From Thioclava sp. ES.031 (GTDB lineage: Bacteria > Pseudomonadota > Alphaproteobacteria > Rhodobacterales > Rhodobacteraceae), in the NCBI RefSeq assembly GCF_002563775.1, contig NZ_PDJO01000001.1, positions 3,722,501 to 3,786,500 on the forward strand: a DNA stretch of 64,000 nucleotides. Direction: 5' to 3'. The position numbers and the translations under genes are program-made. A model generated the notes under the pieces. The model had not been told where the DNA came from. It worked only from the letters and a program-made list of their open reading frames with translations, and made no database searches. Below, one piece after another: positions 1 through 9,416 of the stretch (position 1 is the stretch's first letter; each line of letters opens with the position of its first letter).

Positions 1-1310
1 TGCTGGAGCATATGAAGGGCAAGGATTACTTCGTCGAGGACCTCTTCGGCGGCGCCGATCCCGAGCATCGGCTCGACGTGCGCCTCGTGGCGGAAATGGC
101 CTGGCACGGGCTGTTCCTGCGCACCATGCTGCGCCGCCCCGAGCGCGAGGAACTCGACACGTTCAACCCGGAATGGACGATCATCAACTGCCCGAGCTTC
201 AAGGCCGATCCCGAGAAGCACGGCTGCCGCTCGGAGACCGTGATCGCGCTGAACTTCGAGAAGAAGACGATCCTGATCGGCAACACCGCCTATGCGGGTG
301 AGAACAAGAAGGGCGTCTTCACCCTTCTCAACTACATCCTGCCCGGCGAAGGCATCATGGCGATGCACTGCTCGGCCAACCACGCGATCGACAACCCCGA
401 TGACGCGGCGGTCTTCTTCGGCCTCTCGGGCACCGGCAAGACGACGCTCTCGGCCGATCCCTCGCGCATTCTGGTGGGCGATGACGAGCATGGCTGGTCG
501 CATAACGGCATCTTCAACTTCGAAGGCGGCTGCTACGCCAAGACGATCAACCTGTCGAAAGAAGCCGAGCCGGAGATCTACAACACCTGCTCGATGTTCG
601 GCACCGTGGTCGAGAACATGGTGTTCGACGAGGAGACGCTGGAGCTGGACTTCAACGACAACTCGATCACCGACAACATGCGCTGCGCCTATCCGCTGCA
701 CTACATTCCGAACGCCTCGGATACCGCGATGGCGGGCCAGCCCAAGAACGTGATCATGCTGACCTGCGACGCTTTCGGTGTCCTGCCGCCCATCGCGCGG
801 CTCACCCCGGCGCAGGCGATGTATCACTTCCTGTCGGGCTTCACTTCGAAGACCCCGGGCACCGAGGTTGGCGTGGTCGAGCCGCTCCCGACCTTCTCGA
901 CCTGCTTCGGCGCGCCCTTCATGCCGCGTCGCCCCGAGGTCTATGGCAAGCTGCTGCAGGAGAAGATCCACGACACCGGCGCGTCCTGCTGGCTGGTGAA
1001 TACTGGCTGGACCGGCGGCGCCTTCGGCACCGGGTCGCGGATGCCGATCCGGGCGACCCGTGCGCTGCTGAAAGCCGCGCTCGACGGCTCGCTGCACGAC
1101 GTGCAGTTCCGCAAGGATCCCAACTTCGGCTTCGAGGTTCCGGTCTCGGTCCCGAATGTCTCGGACGTGCTTCTGGACCCGCGCCGCACCTGGGACGACG
1201 CGGCGGCCTATGATGCGCAGGCGCAGAAACTGGTGGAGATGTTCTCGGACAACTTCGCGCAATACGTGCCCTATATCGACGACGACGTGAAAGCCGCCGC
1301 GATCGGGTGA
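1..1310 (+). CDS. pckA: Phosphoenolpyruvate carboxykinase (ATP), 5' end outside the window
   Basis: Converts oxaloacetate and ATP to phosphoenolpyruvate, the entry step of gluconeogenesis in the cytoplasm. The reading frame is open from the first bases of the window, so the N-terminus (about 100 residues, judged from the usual family length near 530) is missing; the ATG at 12 is internal. The P-loop GLSGTGKTT lies near nucleotide 420 and the second metal/ATP motif LVGDDEHGW follows at about 475. The C-terminus looks complete. A strong hairpin terminator follows at 1344-1373. Gluconeogenic PckA fits an organism that also carries ethylmalonyl-CoA pathway enzymes (see mcd at 9417). Confidence 0.96.
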   Translation, partial: LEHMKGKDYFVEDLFGGADPEHRLDVRLVAEMAWHGLFLRTMLRRPEREELDTFNPEWTIINCPSFKADPEKHGCRSETVIALNFEKKTILIGNTAYAGENKKGVFTLLNYILPGEGIMAMHCSANHAIDNPDDAAVFFGLSGTGKTTLSADPSRILVGDDEHGWSHNGIFNFEGGCYAKTINLSKEAEPEIYNTCSMFGTVVENMVFDEETLELDFNDNSITDNMRCAYPLHYIPNASDTAMAGQPKNVIMLTCDAFGVLPPIARLTPAQAMYHFLSGFTSKTPGTEVGVVEPLPTFSTCFGAPFMPRRPEVYGKLLQEKIHDTGASCWLVNTGWTGGAFGTGSRMPIRATRALLKAALDGSLHDVQFRKDPNFGFEVPVSVPNVSDVLLDPRRTWDDAAAYDAQAQKLVEMFSDNFAQYVPYIDDDVKAAAIG

Positions 1311-1343
1311 TCAGCCTGACTGATCGAAAATCACGAATTTTGG

Positions 1344-1373
1344 AAAGGGCCGGCGATCACGTCGGCCTTTTTC
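1344..1373 (+). terminator. Rho-independent terminator of pckA
   Basis: GGCCG at 1348-1352 pairs with CGGCC at 1363-1367, extended by a GU pair and A-T pairs on the outside, and is followed by a run of five T. It begins about 34 nt after the pckA stop codon. Confidence 0.8.
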
Positions 1374-1413
1374 ATGCGCGAAGCCCACTTTCCTAAACCC
1401 TTGAACCGCCTAC

Positions 1414-3024
1414 ATGATGCCAGCCATGGAACTGGAACTGCTTCATATTCTGGGCCTCGCCCTGATCGCTGGCCTCATCGCGCTGGCCGGTCTGACGCTG
1501 ATCGTCGCAAGGCTGTCGCATCGGCGCCCGAAGGGCCCGTTCCCCAAGTCCCATATGCAGCTCGCCCCCGAAACCGGGCGCTTCGCGACCGCGCTGCAGG
1601 ACCGGCTCGCGGGAATTGAGACAAAGAGCGCGGTCCAGCTGCTTGCCGATCCACTCGACGCGCTGGCGGCGCGGCTGGAACTGATCGACGCGGCGGAGGT
1701 CTCGCTCGATCTGCAATATTACATCTGGCAGAACGACACGGCGGGCGCGATCATGCTCGGCGCTCTGCGCAAGGCGGCCAAACGCGGGGTCCGTGTCCGG
1801 CTGCTGATCGACGACAACGGCACGGCGGGGATGGACCGCACGCTGGCCGCGCTCGACCAGTTGCCCAATGTCGACGTGCGCCTGTTCAACCCCTTCCCGA
1901 TCCGCACCGCGCGCTTCCTGGGCTACCTGTCCGACTTCCGCCGTCTGAACCGCCGGATGCACAACAAGGCGATGATCGCGGATGGGCGGATGGCGATCCT
2001 CGGCGGGCGCAATATCGGCGACGACTATTTCAACAGCCTCTCCGAGAGCGGGCTCTACATGGATCTCGACGTCGCCGTCGCGGGTCCGGTTCTGGCGCAG
2101 ATCGGCAAGCAGTTCGACCTCTACTGGAACGCGCCCCCTGCGATCCCGGCGGAAAAGATGCTGGGAAGCTGCGAGGCGAAAGAGGCCGAGACCATCATCA
2201 AGACCGAAGAGCTCCGCCTCTCGGAGCCCGAGGCGAAGCGCTATGCCGACGACCTTCAGCATCCCGACCGGACGTCGCGGCTGCTGTCGGGCAAGGCGCG
2301 GGTGATCTTCGCCGAGGCGCAGTTGATCTACGACCACCCGTCGAAAATCCACGGGCTTTTGCAGGGGCGCAAACTGCTCTGGCAATATCTGGTGCGCGCC
2401 TTGGGGCAACCGCTGGAAGAACTGGTGCTGGTGACGCCCTACCTCGTCCCGACGCGGACGGGGGTGCGGTATCTCAAGCGGATCGCGCAATCGGGGGCGA
2501 CCATCAAGGTGCTGACGAATTCCTATGCCGCGACCGATGTGGCGCTGGTCCATTCCGGCTACGCGCATCGCCGCAAGGGTCTGTTGCGCGCGGGCATCGA
2601 GCTTTACGAATACGCCGCCGACGCCGAAGAGCGCCGCCCGAGCGAGCGCAACCGGCGCGAGCGGCTGCTGGGCTCCGACATTCGCGGCACCTCGCCCTTC
2701 TCGCGCAACAAACTGCACGCCAAGGTCTTCGCGGTCGATCGCGCGCGGGTCTTCATCGGTTCGTTCAACTTCGATCCGCGCTCGATGCGCCTGAATACCG
2801 AGCTGGGCATCGTGATCGACGCGCCCGAAATCGCGACGGAAATCTCCGAGGCCTTCAAGGAATTCATCCCCGCCCGCGCATGGCGGCTGCGCCTCACCCG
2901 CGCCCAGCAATTGCGCTGGTCGCGGCCCGGGCATGGCGTGCGCAAGCGCGAGCCGGGCGTGCCCTTCTCGCATCGCATCTTCCTATGGATTGCGCAGCGC
3001 CTGCCGATCGAGTGGATGCTGTAA
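1414..3024 (+). CDS. Phospholipase D / cardiolipin synthase family protein
   Basis: A 536-residue membrane-anchored protein of the phospholipase D superfamily. One N-terminal hydrophobic segment (about residues 5-30) is followed by two HKD catalytic motifs: HxK(x)4D starting near residue 183 (HNKAMIADG) with GGRNIGDDYF after it, and a second near residue 435 (HAKVFAVDR) followed by GSFNFDPRS. The paired HKD motifs and the length resemble ClsC/YmdC-type cardiolipin synthases, which join phosphatidyl groups from two phospholipids. The exact substrate cannot be told from sequence; another phosphodiester transfer or hydrolysis is possible. It starts with tandem ATGs and ends 3 nt before the stop codon of the convergent rnr gene. 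Confidence 0.85.
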   Translation: MMPAMELELLHILGLALIAGLIALAGLTLIVARLSHRRPKGPFPKSHMQLAPETGRFATALQDRLAGIETKSAVQLLADPLDALAARLELIDAAEVSLDLQYYIWQNDTAGAIMLGALRKAAKRGVRVRLLIDDNGTAGMDRTLAALDQLPNVDVRLFNPFPIRTARFLGYLSDFRRLNRRMHNKAMIADGRMAILGGRNIGDDYFNSLSESGLYMDLDVAVAGPVLAQIGKQFDLYWNAPPAIPAEKMLGSCEAKEAETIIKTEELRLSEPEAKRYADDLQHPDRTSRLLSGKARVIFAEAQLIYDHPSKIHGLLQGRKLLWQYLVRALGQPLEELVLVTPYLVPTRTGVRYLKRIAQSGATIKVLTNSYAATDVALVHSGYAHRRKGLLRAGIELYEYAADAEERRPSERNRRERLLGSDIRGTSPFSRNKLHAKVFAVDRARVFIGSFNFDPRSMRLNTELGIVIDAPEIATEISEAFKEFIPARAWRLRLTRAQQLRWSRPGHGVRKREPGVPFSHRIFLWIAQRLPIEWML

Positions 3025-3027
3025 GGC

Positions 3028-5334
3028 TCAGCTCTTGCGCGTGCGTTTCACCTTGCGCGCGACCGCCTTCTTCTTGGCGGCGTCGCGGGCCGGTTTGCGC
3101 GGCCCCTTGCCGGGCCCTTTGCGCGGCGGACGCGTGCCGGGGCGGCGGCCCTTGCGGCGCTTGCCGTCGCCCGAGGGCATCCCCTGCCCTTCGACTTCCA
3201 GCAGCTCCAGCATCAACCCGCCGGTGATCGGCACGGCCTCGGACAGCCGCACCCGGACGCGCTGCCCGATGGTGATGACCATCCCGGTATCCGAGCCCAC
3301 CAGCTCCTGCGCCTCGCGGTCGAAATGGAAGAATTCGCGTCCGATCTCACGGATCGGGATCAGCCCGTCCGCGCCGGTCTCGTCGAGCTTCACGAAAGCG
3401 CCGAATTTCTGCACGCCCGAGATGCGGCCCGTGAACTCGCTGCCCACGCGATCCGACAGGTAAGCCGCCAGATAGCGGTCGGTCGTGTCGCGTTCGGCCA
3501 CCATCGAGCGGCGCTCGGTGTCGGAAATCTGCTTCGCCGTGTCGTCGAGGTTCTCGATATCCCACGCGCTCAGCCCGTCCTTGCCCCAGCCATGGCCGAG
3601 GATCAGCGCGCGGTGCACGATCAGGTCGGAATAGCGCCGGATCGGCGAAGTGAAATGCGCGTAGGAGCGCAGCGCGAGGCCGAAATGCCCGTAATTCGTC
3701 GGCGCATAATAAGCCTGCGTCATCGAGCGCAGCGTCGAGATATTGATCAGCTCGTCGAACTCGGAGCCCTCGGACTGGCTCAGCAGGTTGTTCAGATGCG
3801 CGGTCTGCAGCACCTGCCCCTTCGCCAGCGTGAAGCCCGACGCCTGCGCCACTTCGCGCAAGCTTTCGATCTTCTCGAGGCTGGGTTCCTCGTGGACACG
3901 ATACAGCAGCGGACGGCGCAGCTTCTCCAGTTCCTCGGCGGCGGCCACATTGGCCAGCACCATGAACTCCTCGATCAGCTTATGCGCGTCGAGCCGCTCC
4001 TTGAACCGGATCGAGGCGACATGGCCATCGTCGCCGATCACGATCTGCCGCTCGGGCAGGTCCAGCTCCAGCGGCTGACGGATCGCGCGGGCGTGCTTGA
4101 GCGCCTCGTAAGCCTCGTAGATCGGGTCGATGATCTCCTCGACCATATCTTCGGTCTTCTCGTCCGGGTTGCCGTCGCGCGCCGATTGCACCTGCCCGTA
4201 TTCCAGCGAGCCGACCGAACGGATCATCCCGCGCGTGAAGCGGTGGCTAACCTTGCGCCCCTGCGCGTCGATCTTCATCCGCACCGCCAGCACCGCGCGG
4301 TCCACGTTCTCGTGCAGCGAGCACAGGTCGCCCGACAGACGATCCGGCAGCATCGGCACGACGCGGTCGGGGAAATAGGTGGAGTTGCCGCGCTTGCGGG
4401 CCTCGCGGTCCAGCTCGGAGCCCGGCGTGACGTAATGCGCCACATCGGCGATCGCGACCCAGATCAGGAAGCCGCCCTCGTTCTTCGGATCGTCGTCGCG
4501 GATCACCAGCACCGCATCGTCGCGGTCGCGCGCATCCGCCGGGTCGATCGTGACGAAAGACAGCTTGCGCAGGTCTTCACGCTCGCCAAGAGGCGCAGGC
4601 TCTGCGGCATCGGCCTCGGCCACGACCGCATCGGGGAAATCGTCCGGGATGCCATGCTGGTGGATCGCGATGAGCGAGACCGCCTTCGGCGCGGACGGAT
4701 CGCCCAGCACCTCGATCACGCGCGCCTTGGGTAGGCCCATGCGGCCGCGCGGCCCGGTCTGTTCGGCCTCGACCAGCTCGCCATCCTTGGCGCCCTGCGT
4801 GACCGCCGCCGGCACTTGCCATTCATTGCCGACCCCCTTGTCGATCGGCATGATCCGCCCGCCCTCGGCATTCTTGCGGAAGATGCCGACGATGCGATGC
4901 GAGGCCTGCCCGATCTTGCGGATCAGCCGCGCCTCGTAGCCGTAATCCTCGTCTTCGACCGGGGTCAGGCGACCGAGGATACGGTCGCCCTCGGCCAGCG
5001 TGGGATCGCCGTCCTTCGGAACGAAGAGAACCAAAGGCGCAGGCCCGTCGCCAGTCCATTCCGCAGGCTCGGCCCATTGGTCGCCCTGACTATCCTCGCG
5101 CATCACACGCAGCACGGACACCGGCGGCAGCACATTGGGATCGCGGAAATTGCGGCGGCGCTTCTCGATCAGGCCTTCCTCGGCCATGTCCTTGAGAATG
5201 CGCTTCAGCTCGATCTTCGCCTGCCCCTTCACACCGAAGGCCCGCGCGATATCGCGCTTGGCCCCTTGGTCGGGATTGTCGTTCAGCCAGTCGAGGATTT
5301 GCTGGCGCGAGGGAATGGGGGCGGGTTTGCTCAT
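3028..5334 (-). CDS. rnr: Ribonuclease R
   Basis: A processive 3'-5' exoribonuclease that degrades structured RNA and takes part in rRNA and mRNA turnover. The order is a winged-helix region, cold-shock domains, the RNB catalytic domain with the acidic cluster DPADARDRDD near residue 265, an S1 domain at about 630-715 (GRISGVQKFGAFVKL), and a Lys/Arg-rich tail. About 768 residues is normal for RNase R and longer than RNase II. I chose the ATG at 5334 (MSKPAP); an in-frame ATG at 5349 adds five residues and neither has a strong ribosome binding site. The highly basic tail is common in this family and is thought to contact RNA. Confidence 0.95.
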   Translation of the reverse strand: MSKPAPIPSRQQILDWLNDNPDQGAKRDIARAFGVKGQAKIELKRILKDMAEEGLIEKRRRNFRDPNVLPPVSVLRVMREDSQGDQWAEPAEWTGDGPAPLVLFVPKDGDPTLAEGDRILGRLTPVEDEDYGYEARLIRKIGQASHRIVGIFRKNAEGGRIMPIDKGVGNEWQVPAAVTQGAKDGELVEAEQTGPRGRMGLPKARVIEVLGDPSAPKAVSLIAIHQHGIPDDFPDAVVAEADAAEPAPLGEREDLRKLSFVTIDPADARDRDDAVLVIRDDDPKNEGGFLIWVAIADVAHYVTPGSELDREARKRGNSTYFPDRVVPMLPDRLSGDLCSLHENVDRAVLAVRMKIDAQGRKVSHRFTRGMIRSVGSLEYGQVQSARDGNPDEKTEDMVEEIIDPIYEAYEALKHARAIRQPLELDLPERQIVIGDDGHVASIRFKERLDAHKLIEEFMVLANVAAAEELEKLRRPLLYRVHEEPSLEKIESLREVAQASGFTLAKGQVLQTAHLNNLLSQSEGSEFDELINISTLRSMTQAYYAPTNYGHFGLALRSYAHFTSPIRRYSDLIVHRALILGHGWGKDGLSAWDIENLDDTAKQISDTERRSMVAERDTTDRYLAAYLSDRVGSEFTGRISGVQKFGAFVKLDETGADGLIPIREIGREFFHFDREAQELVGSDTGMVITIGQRVRVRLSEAVPITGGLMLELLEVEGQGMPSGDGKRRKGRRPGTRPPRKGPGKGPRKPARDAAKKKAVARKVKRTRKS

Positions 5335-5400
5335 GGGTTTGCCTAACATGGGGCGTGAGGGGCGTCACTCAAAGAGTGGGACGCTAATTCTGGGTGTCGA

Positions 5401-5500
5401 GGGGGCGCTGCCCCCGCGCGCGCAGGCGCGCATGGCTTAGGCGGAGGGGGCTCTGCCCCCGCGCTGACGCGCCCCCCGAGATATTTTCGCCAAGAGGAAG
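5401..5500 (-). repeat. Gene-end repeat type 1, copy A
   Basis: This lies directly after the stop codon of the GNAT gene ending at 5501. On the minus strand a pyrimidine/TTGG stretch leads into an AAATATC-like core (plus strand GATATTT at about 5480), then GC-rich hairpins. Two hairpins share the form GGGGGC-NNN-GCCCCC (5401-5415 and 5446-5460). The same core-plus-hairpin arrangement recurs after truB, after dapB and, inverted, after the aldehyde dehydrogenase gene. It probably serves as a transcript end or stabilising structure, which is inference. Confidence 0.55.
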
Positions 5501-5917
5501 CTAAAGCGGCTTTTCCATATCGCGATGCGGGATGCCCGCGTCGTCGTAATCCGCGCCGTAGGGCACGAAGCCGAGCTTTTCGTAGAACGGGATCGCGTAG
5601 CTCTGCGCCGAGAGATAGGCGCGGGTGCAGCCCATCTCCTTGAACCGTTCGCAGGCGTCGCGCACCAGCGCCGCGCCAAGCCCGGTGCCACGCGCGGATT
5701 TCGCCACGCAGATGCGACCGATCTTGCCGGTCTCCCCCTTGCGGATCAGCCGCGCGGTGCCGAGCGGCGTGCCATCCTCGCTGGCAAGCAGATGGACCGC
5801 CTGATCGTCGAGATCGTCCCATTCCTCGGGCTCCGGGATGCCCTGTTCTTCGATGAACACCGCCCGGCGCAGCGCGTGGCAGGGCGTGTAATCGGTGACC
5901 GGCTCGATCTTGATCAT
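5501..5917 (-). CDS. GNAT family N-acetyltransferase
   Basis: A 138-residue single-domain GNAT acetyltransferase. The acetyl-CoA pyrophosphate-binding motif RGTGLG is at residues 76-81, preceded by the beta strand [12 protein letters not shown]. The N-terminal part ([19 protein letters not shown]) resembles the ElaA/YjcF-like branch, whose substrates are mostly unknown. The start ATG overlaps the dapE stop codon by 4 nt (ATGA), so the two genes are translationally coupled. A link to diaminopimelate metabolism is only suggested by this coupling. Confidence 0.85.
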   Translation of the reverse strand: MIKIEPVTDYTPCHALRRAVFIEEQGIPEPEEWDDLDDQAVHLLASEDGTPLGTARLIRKGETGKIGRICVAKSARGTGLGAALVRDACERFKEMGCTRAYLSAQSYAIPFYEKLGFVPYGADYDDAGIPHRDMEKPL

Positions 5918-7056
5918 GCGAAATAGTCTCTCAATATGCGGGCATAGACGCGCGTGAGGGCTTCGATCTGATCCAGCGGCACACGCTCGTCGACCTGATG
6001 CATCGTCGCGCCGACGAGGCCGAATTCCACGACCGGGCAGTGATCCTTCACGAAGCGCGCATCCGAGGTGCCGCCCGAGGTGGATAGCTCCGGCGCGCGA
6101 CCCGTTTCCGCCTCGACCGATTTCGCGACGAGATCGACGAAGGGACCGGGCGGCGTGACGAAGCTTTCCCCCGAGATATCGGGGTTGAGCGCGATGCGGA
6201 TGCCGGTCTCGGCGGCGATCTCGGAGGCCATCGCCTCGGCCCAGGCGATCAGCCCCTCGCCGGTATGGGCGTCGTTGAAGCGGATATTCACGGTCGCGCG
6301 GGCCTTGGCCGGGATCACGTTATTGGCCGGGTTGCCGCAATCGATGGTGGTGATCTGCAGGCTCGAGGGCTGGAAATGATCGGTCCCGTTATCGAGCGGC
6401 TCTGCGGTCATCCGGCCCAGCAGATCGACCAGCGCATGCAGCGGGTTCTTCGCGCGATGCGGATAAGCGGCATGGCCCTGCACGCCCTCGGCTTCGATAT
6501 AGAAGCTGAGCGAGCCGCGCCGCCCGATCTTCATCATCTCACCCATCTCGTTTGGGCAGGTCGGCTCGCCCACGAGGCAGACCGACATCGCCTCGCCCTC
6601 GGCTTTCATCCAATCCAGAAGCGCCCGCGTGCCGTCGCGGCCCGGCCCTTCCTCGTCGCCGGTGATGGCGAGGATCACCGCACCGTCGGGCGGCGTCTCG
6701 GTCACGAAATCCACCGCCGCCGCTGCAAAGGCCGCCACGGCGGTCTTCATGTCGGTCGCCCCGCGCCCCCACATCACGCCGTCGACGATCTCGGCGCCGA
6801 AGGGATCATGCGTCCAGGCGGCGGCATCGCCCACCGGCACCACATCGGTATGCCCGTTGAAGCCGAAGCTTTTCGCCGCCCCCTTCGCGCCCCAACGCGC
6901 GTAGAGGTTCGGCGTTCCGTTGCGATCGACGCGCGTGCAGGTGAAGCCTGCCCCGCTCAGCAGGCCTTCCAGCAAGACCAGCGCGCCGCCCTCCTCCGGG
7001 GTCACCGAGGGGCAGCGGATCAGATCGGCGCTCAGGCGGATGGGATCGGTCGTCAT
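5914..7056 (-). CDS. dapE: Succinyl-diaminopimelate desuccinylase
   Basis: Hydrolyses N-succinyl-LL-diaminopimelate to LL-diaminopimelate and succinate in lysine and peptidoglycan precursor synthesis. This is an M20-family dizinc enzyme: the motif [10 protein letters not shown] gives His69 and Asp71, GRGATDMKT gives the bridging Asp102, and TGDEEGPG gives Glu135/Glu136. The start at 7056 is supported by AAGGAG five bases upstream; a GTG two codons earlier overlaps that site and is unlikely. The length (380 residues) is typical. dapC-like (27044) and dapB (47666) genes of the same pathway occur elsewhere in the window. Confidence 0.95.
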   Translation of the reverse strand: MTTDPIRLSADLIRCPSVTPEEGGALVLLEGLLSGAGFTCTRVDRNGTPNLYARWGAKGAAKSFGFNGHTDVVPVGDAAAWTHDPFGAEIVDGVMWGRGATDMKTAVAAFAAAAVDFVTETPPDGAVILAITGDEEGPGRDGTRALLDWMKAEGEAMSVCLVGEPTCPNEMGEMMKIGRRGSLSFYIEAEGVQGHAAYPHRAKNPLHALVDLLGRMTAEPLDNGTDHFQPSSLQITTIDCGNPANNVIPAKARATVNIRFNDAHTGEGLIAWAEAMASEIAAETGIRIALNPDISGESFVTPPGPFVDLVAKSVEAETGRAPELSTSGGTSDARFVKDHCPVVEFGLVGATMHQVDERVPLDQIEALTRVYARILRDYFA

Positions 7057-7352
7057 GGGCACTCCTTTTCAGCGCTACAGGCTTAGAGCGCCGAAGCCCT
7101 CGGGGCAATGGCTGTTGCAGGCTCGACACCGGGCGCAAGTGACGCGGAGACAGGGGCTACCCAAAGGCAGGTCGCGGTGTCATGATATGTCAAAAGCAAA
7201 AGCCCGAAATCGGGCGTATCGAGCAGGGCAAAGCCCGGAGTCAGACGCAACAAACCCACGCGCGGCCCATTCAGGCGGCGTGCGTTTTCCGTGTCGGCTT
7301 CCCCGGGCGCGGAGACAGGCATGGGATCAAGGCAGCATTCGGAGCGTCGCGG

Positions 7353-8453
7353 ATGAGGGCGCAACAGGGCTGGATCGGTGCGCAGATCGCACATCGCGGC
7401 GCGGTCAGGTTCGACGAGCGCAGATTGCCGGAGCTGCTCGCACGCGGCAGCCTGATGCTGGAATTCACCCTGATGCGCGGCGAGCAGTCACCCCTGCCGC
7501 TGATCCATCTGCATCAGCGCGAAGGGTGGCGGAATTTCCTCTCGCTCAATCTCGATGTCGACGGGCGCATCGTGCTGGCGCAGCGGCGCGGCTCGGCGGT
7601 CCATGCGATCTCGATCGACGCCACGCAGGAGCGGCTGACCGGTGGGCGGATGCGGCTCACCTGGCGCTGGGACGGGCCGGGACGCGAGAGCCTGCTGACG
7701 CTGGAGGCGCTCGATCAGCGCACGATCCGGCAGCAGGCGGGCGTGGCGCCGCTGCCGCTGACCCGTGACGAGGCCGCAGCCCTCCTCGATCCGGCGGGGC
7801 CCGCGCGGATCGGGCCGCGCGTCGACTGGCTGGCGCTTGGAGATCATCTGCAGCCGATGGGACCGGCGGGCTGTTTCGCCCCCGCGACGCCGATCCAGAC
7901 GCCGGAGGGCGTGGTACCGGCGGCGCGGCTGCGCGCGGGCGATCTGGTCGAGACCGTCGATGCCGGGCCGCAGCCGGTGCTGTGGTCGGGGCGGATCAGC
8001 CTGCCTGCGATCGGGCATCTGCGGCCGGTGAAACTCTGTGCGCCGGTCTTCTCGGCGCGGCAGGATCTGTGGGTCATGCCGCAGCACCGCGTGGCGCTCA
8101 GCGGGCCGTCGGTGGATTTCATCTTCGGCGAGGACGAGGTGCTGATCGAGGCGCGGTCGCTGGCCGATGGCTGCGCCGCGCTGCAACCCGATTGCCCCGG
8201 CGTGCTGGAGTGGCACGGGCTGCTGCTAGGCGGCCATCACCTGCTGATGGCGGATGGCTGCAAGCTGGAGAGCCTGCATATCGGGCGGCTCGCCCGGCAA
8301 CCGCTTCTGGCGGCGACCACGGCCTTTGCGGGGCTGGTGCGCGAAGGCGGGGTGCCGCTCCATCGCAAGCCGGTGCGCAAGATCGTCTCGGGCTATGAGG
8401 CGAAGACGCTGGCCTCCGCCCGCCGTCAGGGGCTGCGCCCCTTCGTGGCTTAA
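7353..8453 (+). CDS. Hint-domain protein of unknown function
   Basis: A 366-residue protein with a C-terminal Hint (hedgehog/intein-like) domain of the type common in Rhodobacteraceae. The domain begins at Cys174 (GCFAPATPIQT) and continues through RLRAGDLVETVD and the block MPQHRV, as in self-processing Hint folds. The first about 170 residues match nothing I recognise. No signal peptide or homing-endonuclease insert is visible. The start at 7353 is supported by GGAG eight bases upstream; an open frame extends back to 7182. Whether the domain still performs N-S acyl shift or cleavage is unknown. The stop codon shares TTAA with that of the convergent permease gene. Confidence 0.75.
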   Translation: MRAQQGWIGAQIAHRGAVRFDERRLPELLARGSLMLEFTLMRGEQSPLPLIHLHQREGWRNFLSLNLDVDGRIVLAQRRGSAVHAISIDATQERLTGGRMRLTWRWDGPGRESLLTLEALDQRTIRQQAGVAPLPLTRDEAAALLDPAGPARIGPRVDWLALGDHLQPMGPAGCFAPATPIQTPEGVVPAARLRAGDLVETVDAGPQPVLWSGRISLPAIGHLRPVKLCAPVFSARQDLWVMPQHRVALSGPSVDFIFGEDEVLIEARSLADGCAALQPDCPGVLEWHGLLLGGHHLLMADGCKLESLHIGRLARQPLLAATTAFAGLVREGGVPLHRKPVRKIVSGYEAKTLASARRQGLRPFVA

Positions 8454-9208
8454 CCCATCAGCGCACGGCGCAGCAGGTTCAGCCCGGCCACGCCCAGCAG
8501 GATCAGTGTCCACCACCGGAACCGCACCGGATCGAGCCGGTCCTGCGCCTTGAAGCCCAGCTTCATCCCCGCCAGCGCGGGCAGGATCATCAGAAGCGAC
8601 AGCGGGATCGTCTGTGCGTTCAGCACGCCCGAGACGAGATGCGAGCCGGTGAGGATGATCGCGCCGGTGAGGAAGACGACGCCAAGGATGCGCACGGCCT
8701 CCTGTTTCGGCGCGTCGATCGAGATCAGGTAGATGATCAGCGGCGGCCCCCAGATCCCGGAAATCCCGCCATAGAGCCCCGCGACGATGCCCAGCCCCGT
8801 CTCGGTCACCGCCCGGTGGCGCGTGGGCATCGGGATCTGCCGCCCCGAGATCTGCCAGATCGAGAAAGCGACGATCGGCCCGCCCAAAAGCGCGTACATC
8901 ACCGGCTGCGGGATCACGTCGACGAGGGTCGCGCTGATCGGGATGAAGACGATGATCATCGCGATGAACAACCGGTAGTTCTTGATCGACCCCACAGCCG
9001 CGCCGACACCCTGACGGAAGGCCTGCATCACGTTGGTCACCAGCGTCGGCAGGATCAAAAGCGCCAGCGCCTGATGCGGCGGCAGGAAGGAGGCGAAGCT
9101 CGAGAGCATGATCATCGGCATCGCGAAACCGACCGCACCTTTCACGAAACCTGCGAAAAGCGTGACGCCAAGCGCCGCGAATATTTGCCAAACTTCCATC
9201 CCGAACAT
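8450..9208 (-). CDS. TauE/SafE family membrane permease
   Basis: A 252-residue polytopic membrane protein with about seven to eight hydrophobic helices and the family features GxxKGAVGFAMPMI near the N-terminus and GLYGGISGIWGPPLIIYLI in the second half. TauE/SafE proteins are proposed exporters of sulfite, sulfoacetate or other organosulfur anions. No sulfur-metabolism gene is adjacent, so the substrate is open. An alternative ATG lies at 9199. Its stop overlaps by 4 nt the stop of the Hint-protein gene. Confidence 0.88.
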   Translation of the reverse strand: MFGMEVWQIFAALGVTLFAGFVKGAVGFAMPMIMLSSFASFLPPHQALALLILPTLVTNVMQAFRQGVGAAVGSIKNYRLFIAMIIVFIPISATLVDVIPQPVMYALLGGPIVAFSIWQISGRQIPMPTRHRAVTETGLGIVAGLYGGISGIWGPPLIIYLISIDAPKQEAVRILGVVFLTGAIILTGSHLVSGVLNAQTIPLSLLMILPALAGMKLGFKAQDRLDPVRFRWWTLILLGVAGLNLLRRALMG

Positions 9209-9388
9209 GCGCGTTCCCTTCTGTGTCCCGCGTCGCTTCTAGCGGGTTACGCGGCGGGATGCAGCCGTGAAGCGACGTGAAATCAGGCGGATATCCGACC
9301 GCGTCGACAACCCCTGCGACATTATCCGTCGCAATCGTCACTACTGGCGAATTTTTATTGCGCTGCGGTTGCGAAGTAACTAGACAGG

Positions 9389-9400
9389 CTGCAACTGCAG
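9389..9400. promoter_or_regulatory. PhaR-like palindrome in front of mcd
   Basis: CTGCAACTGCAG is a perfect inverted repeat of the form CTGC-N4-GCAG, 16 nt upstream of the mcd start codon. From memory, the polyhydroxyalkanoate regulator PhaR of Rhodobacter/Paracoccus binds CTGC-N3/4-GCAG sites. A weak promoter-like pair (TTGCGC, 17 nt, TAGACA) ends just upstream. Operator function is inference. Confidence 0.4.
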
Positions 9401-9416
9401 AATAAGGAGCCGACTC

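Noticed and set aside
7202..7215. GCCCG-AAAT-CGGGC hairpin considered as a terminator
   Set aside because: Short stem, no T-run on either strand and not at a gene end; the dapE and Hint genes both begin on either side.
7083..7394. A 103-codon minus-strand frame in the dapE/Hint intergenic region
   Set aside because: No family resemblance or ribosome binding site, and it overlaps the supported start of the Hint-protein gene.
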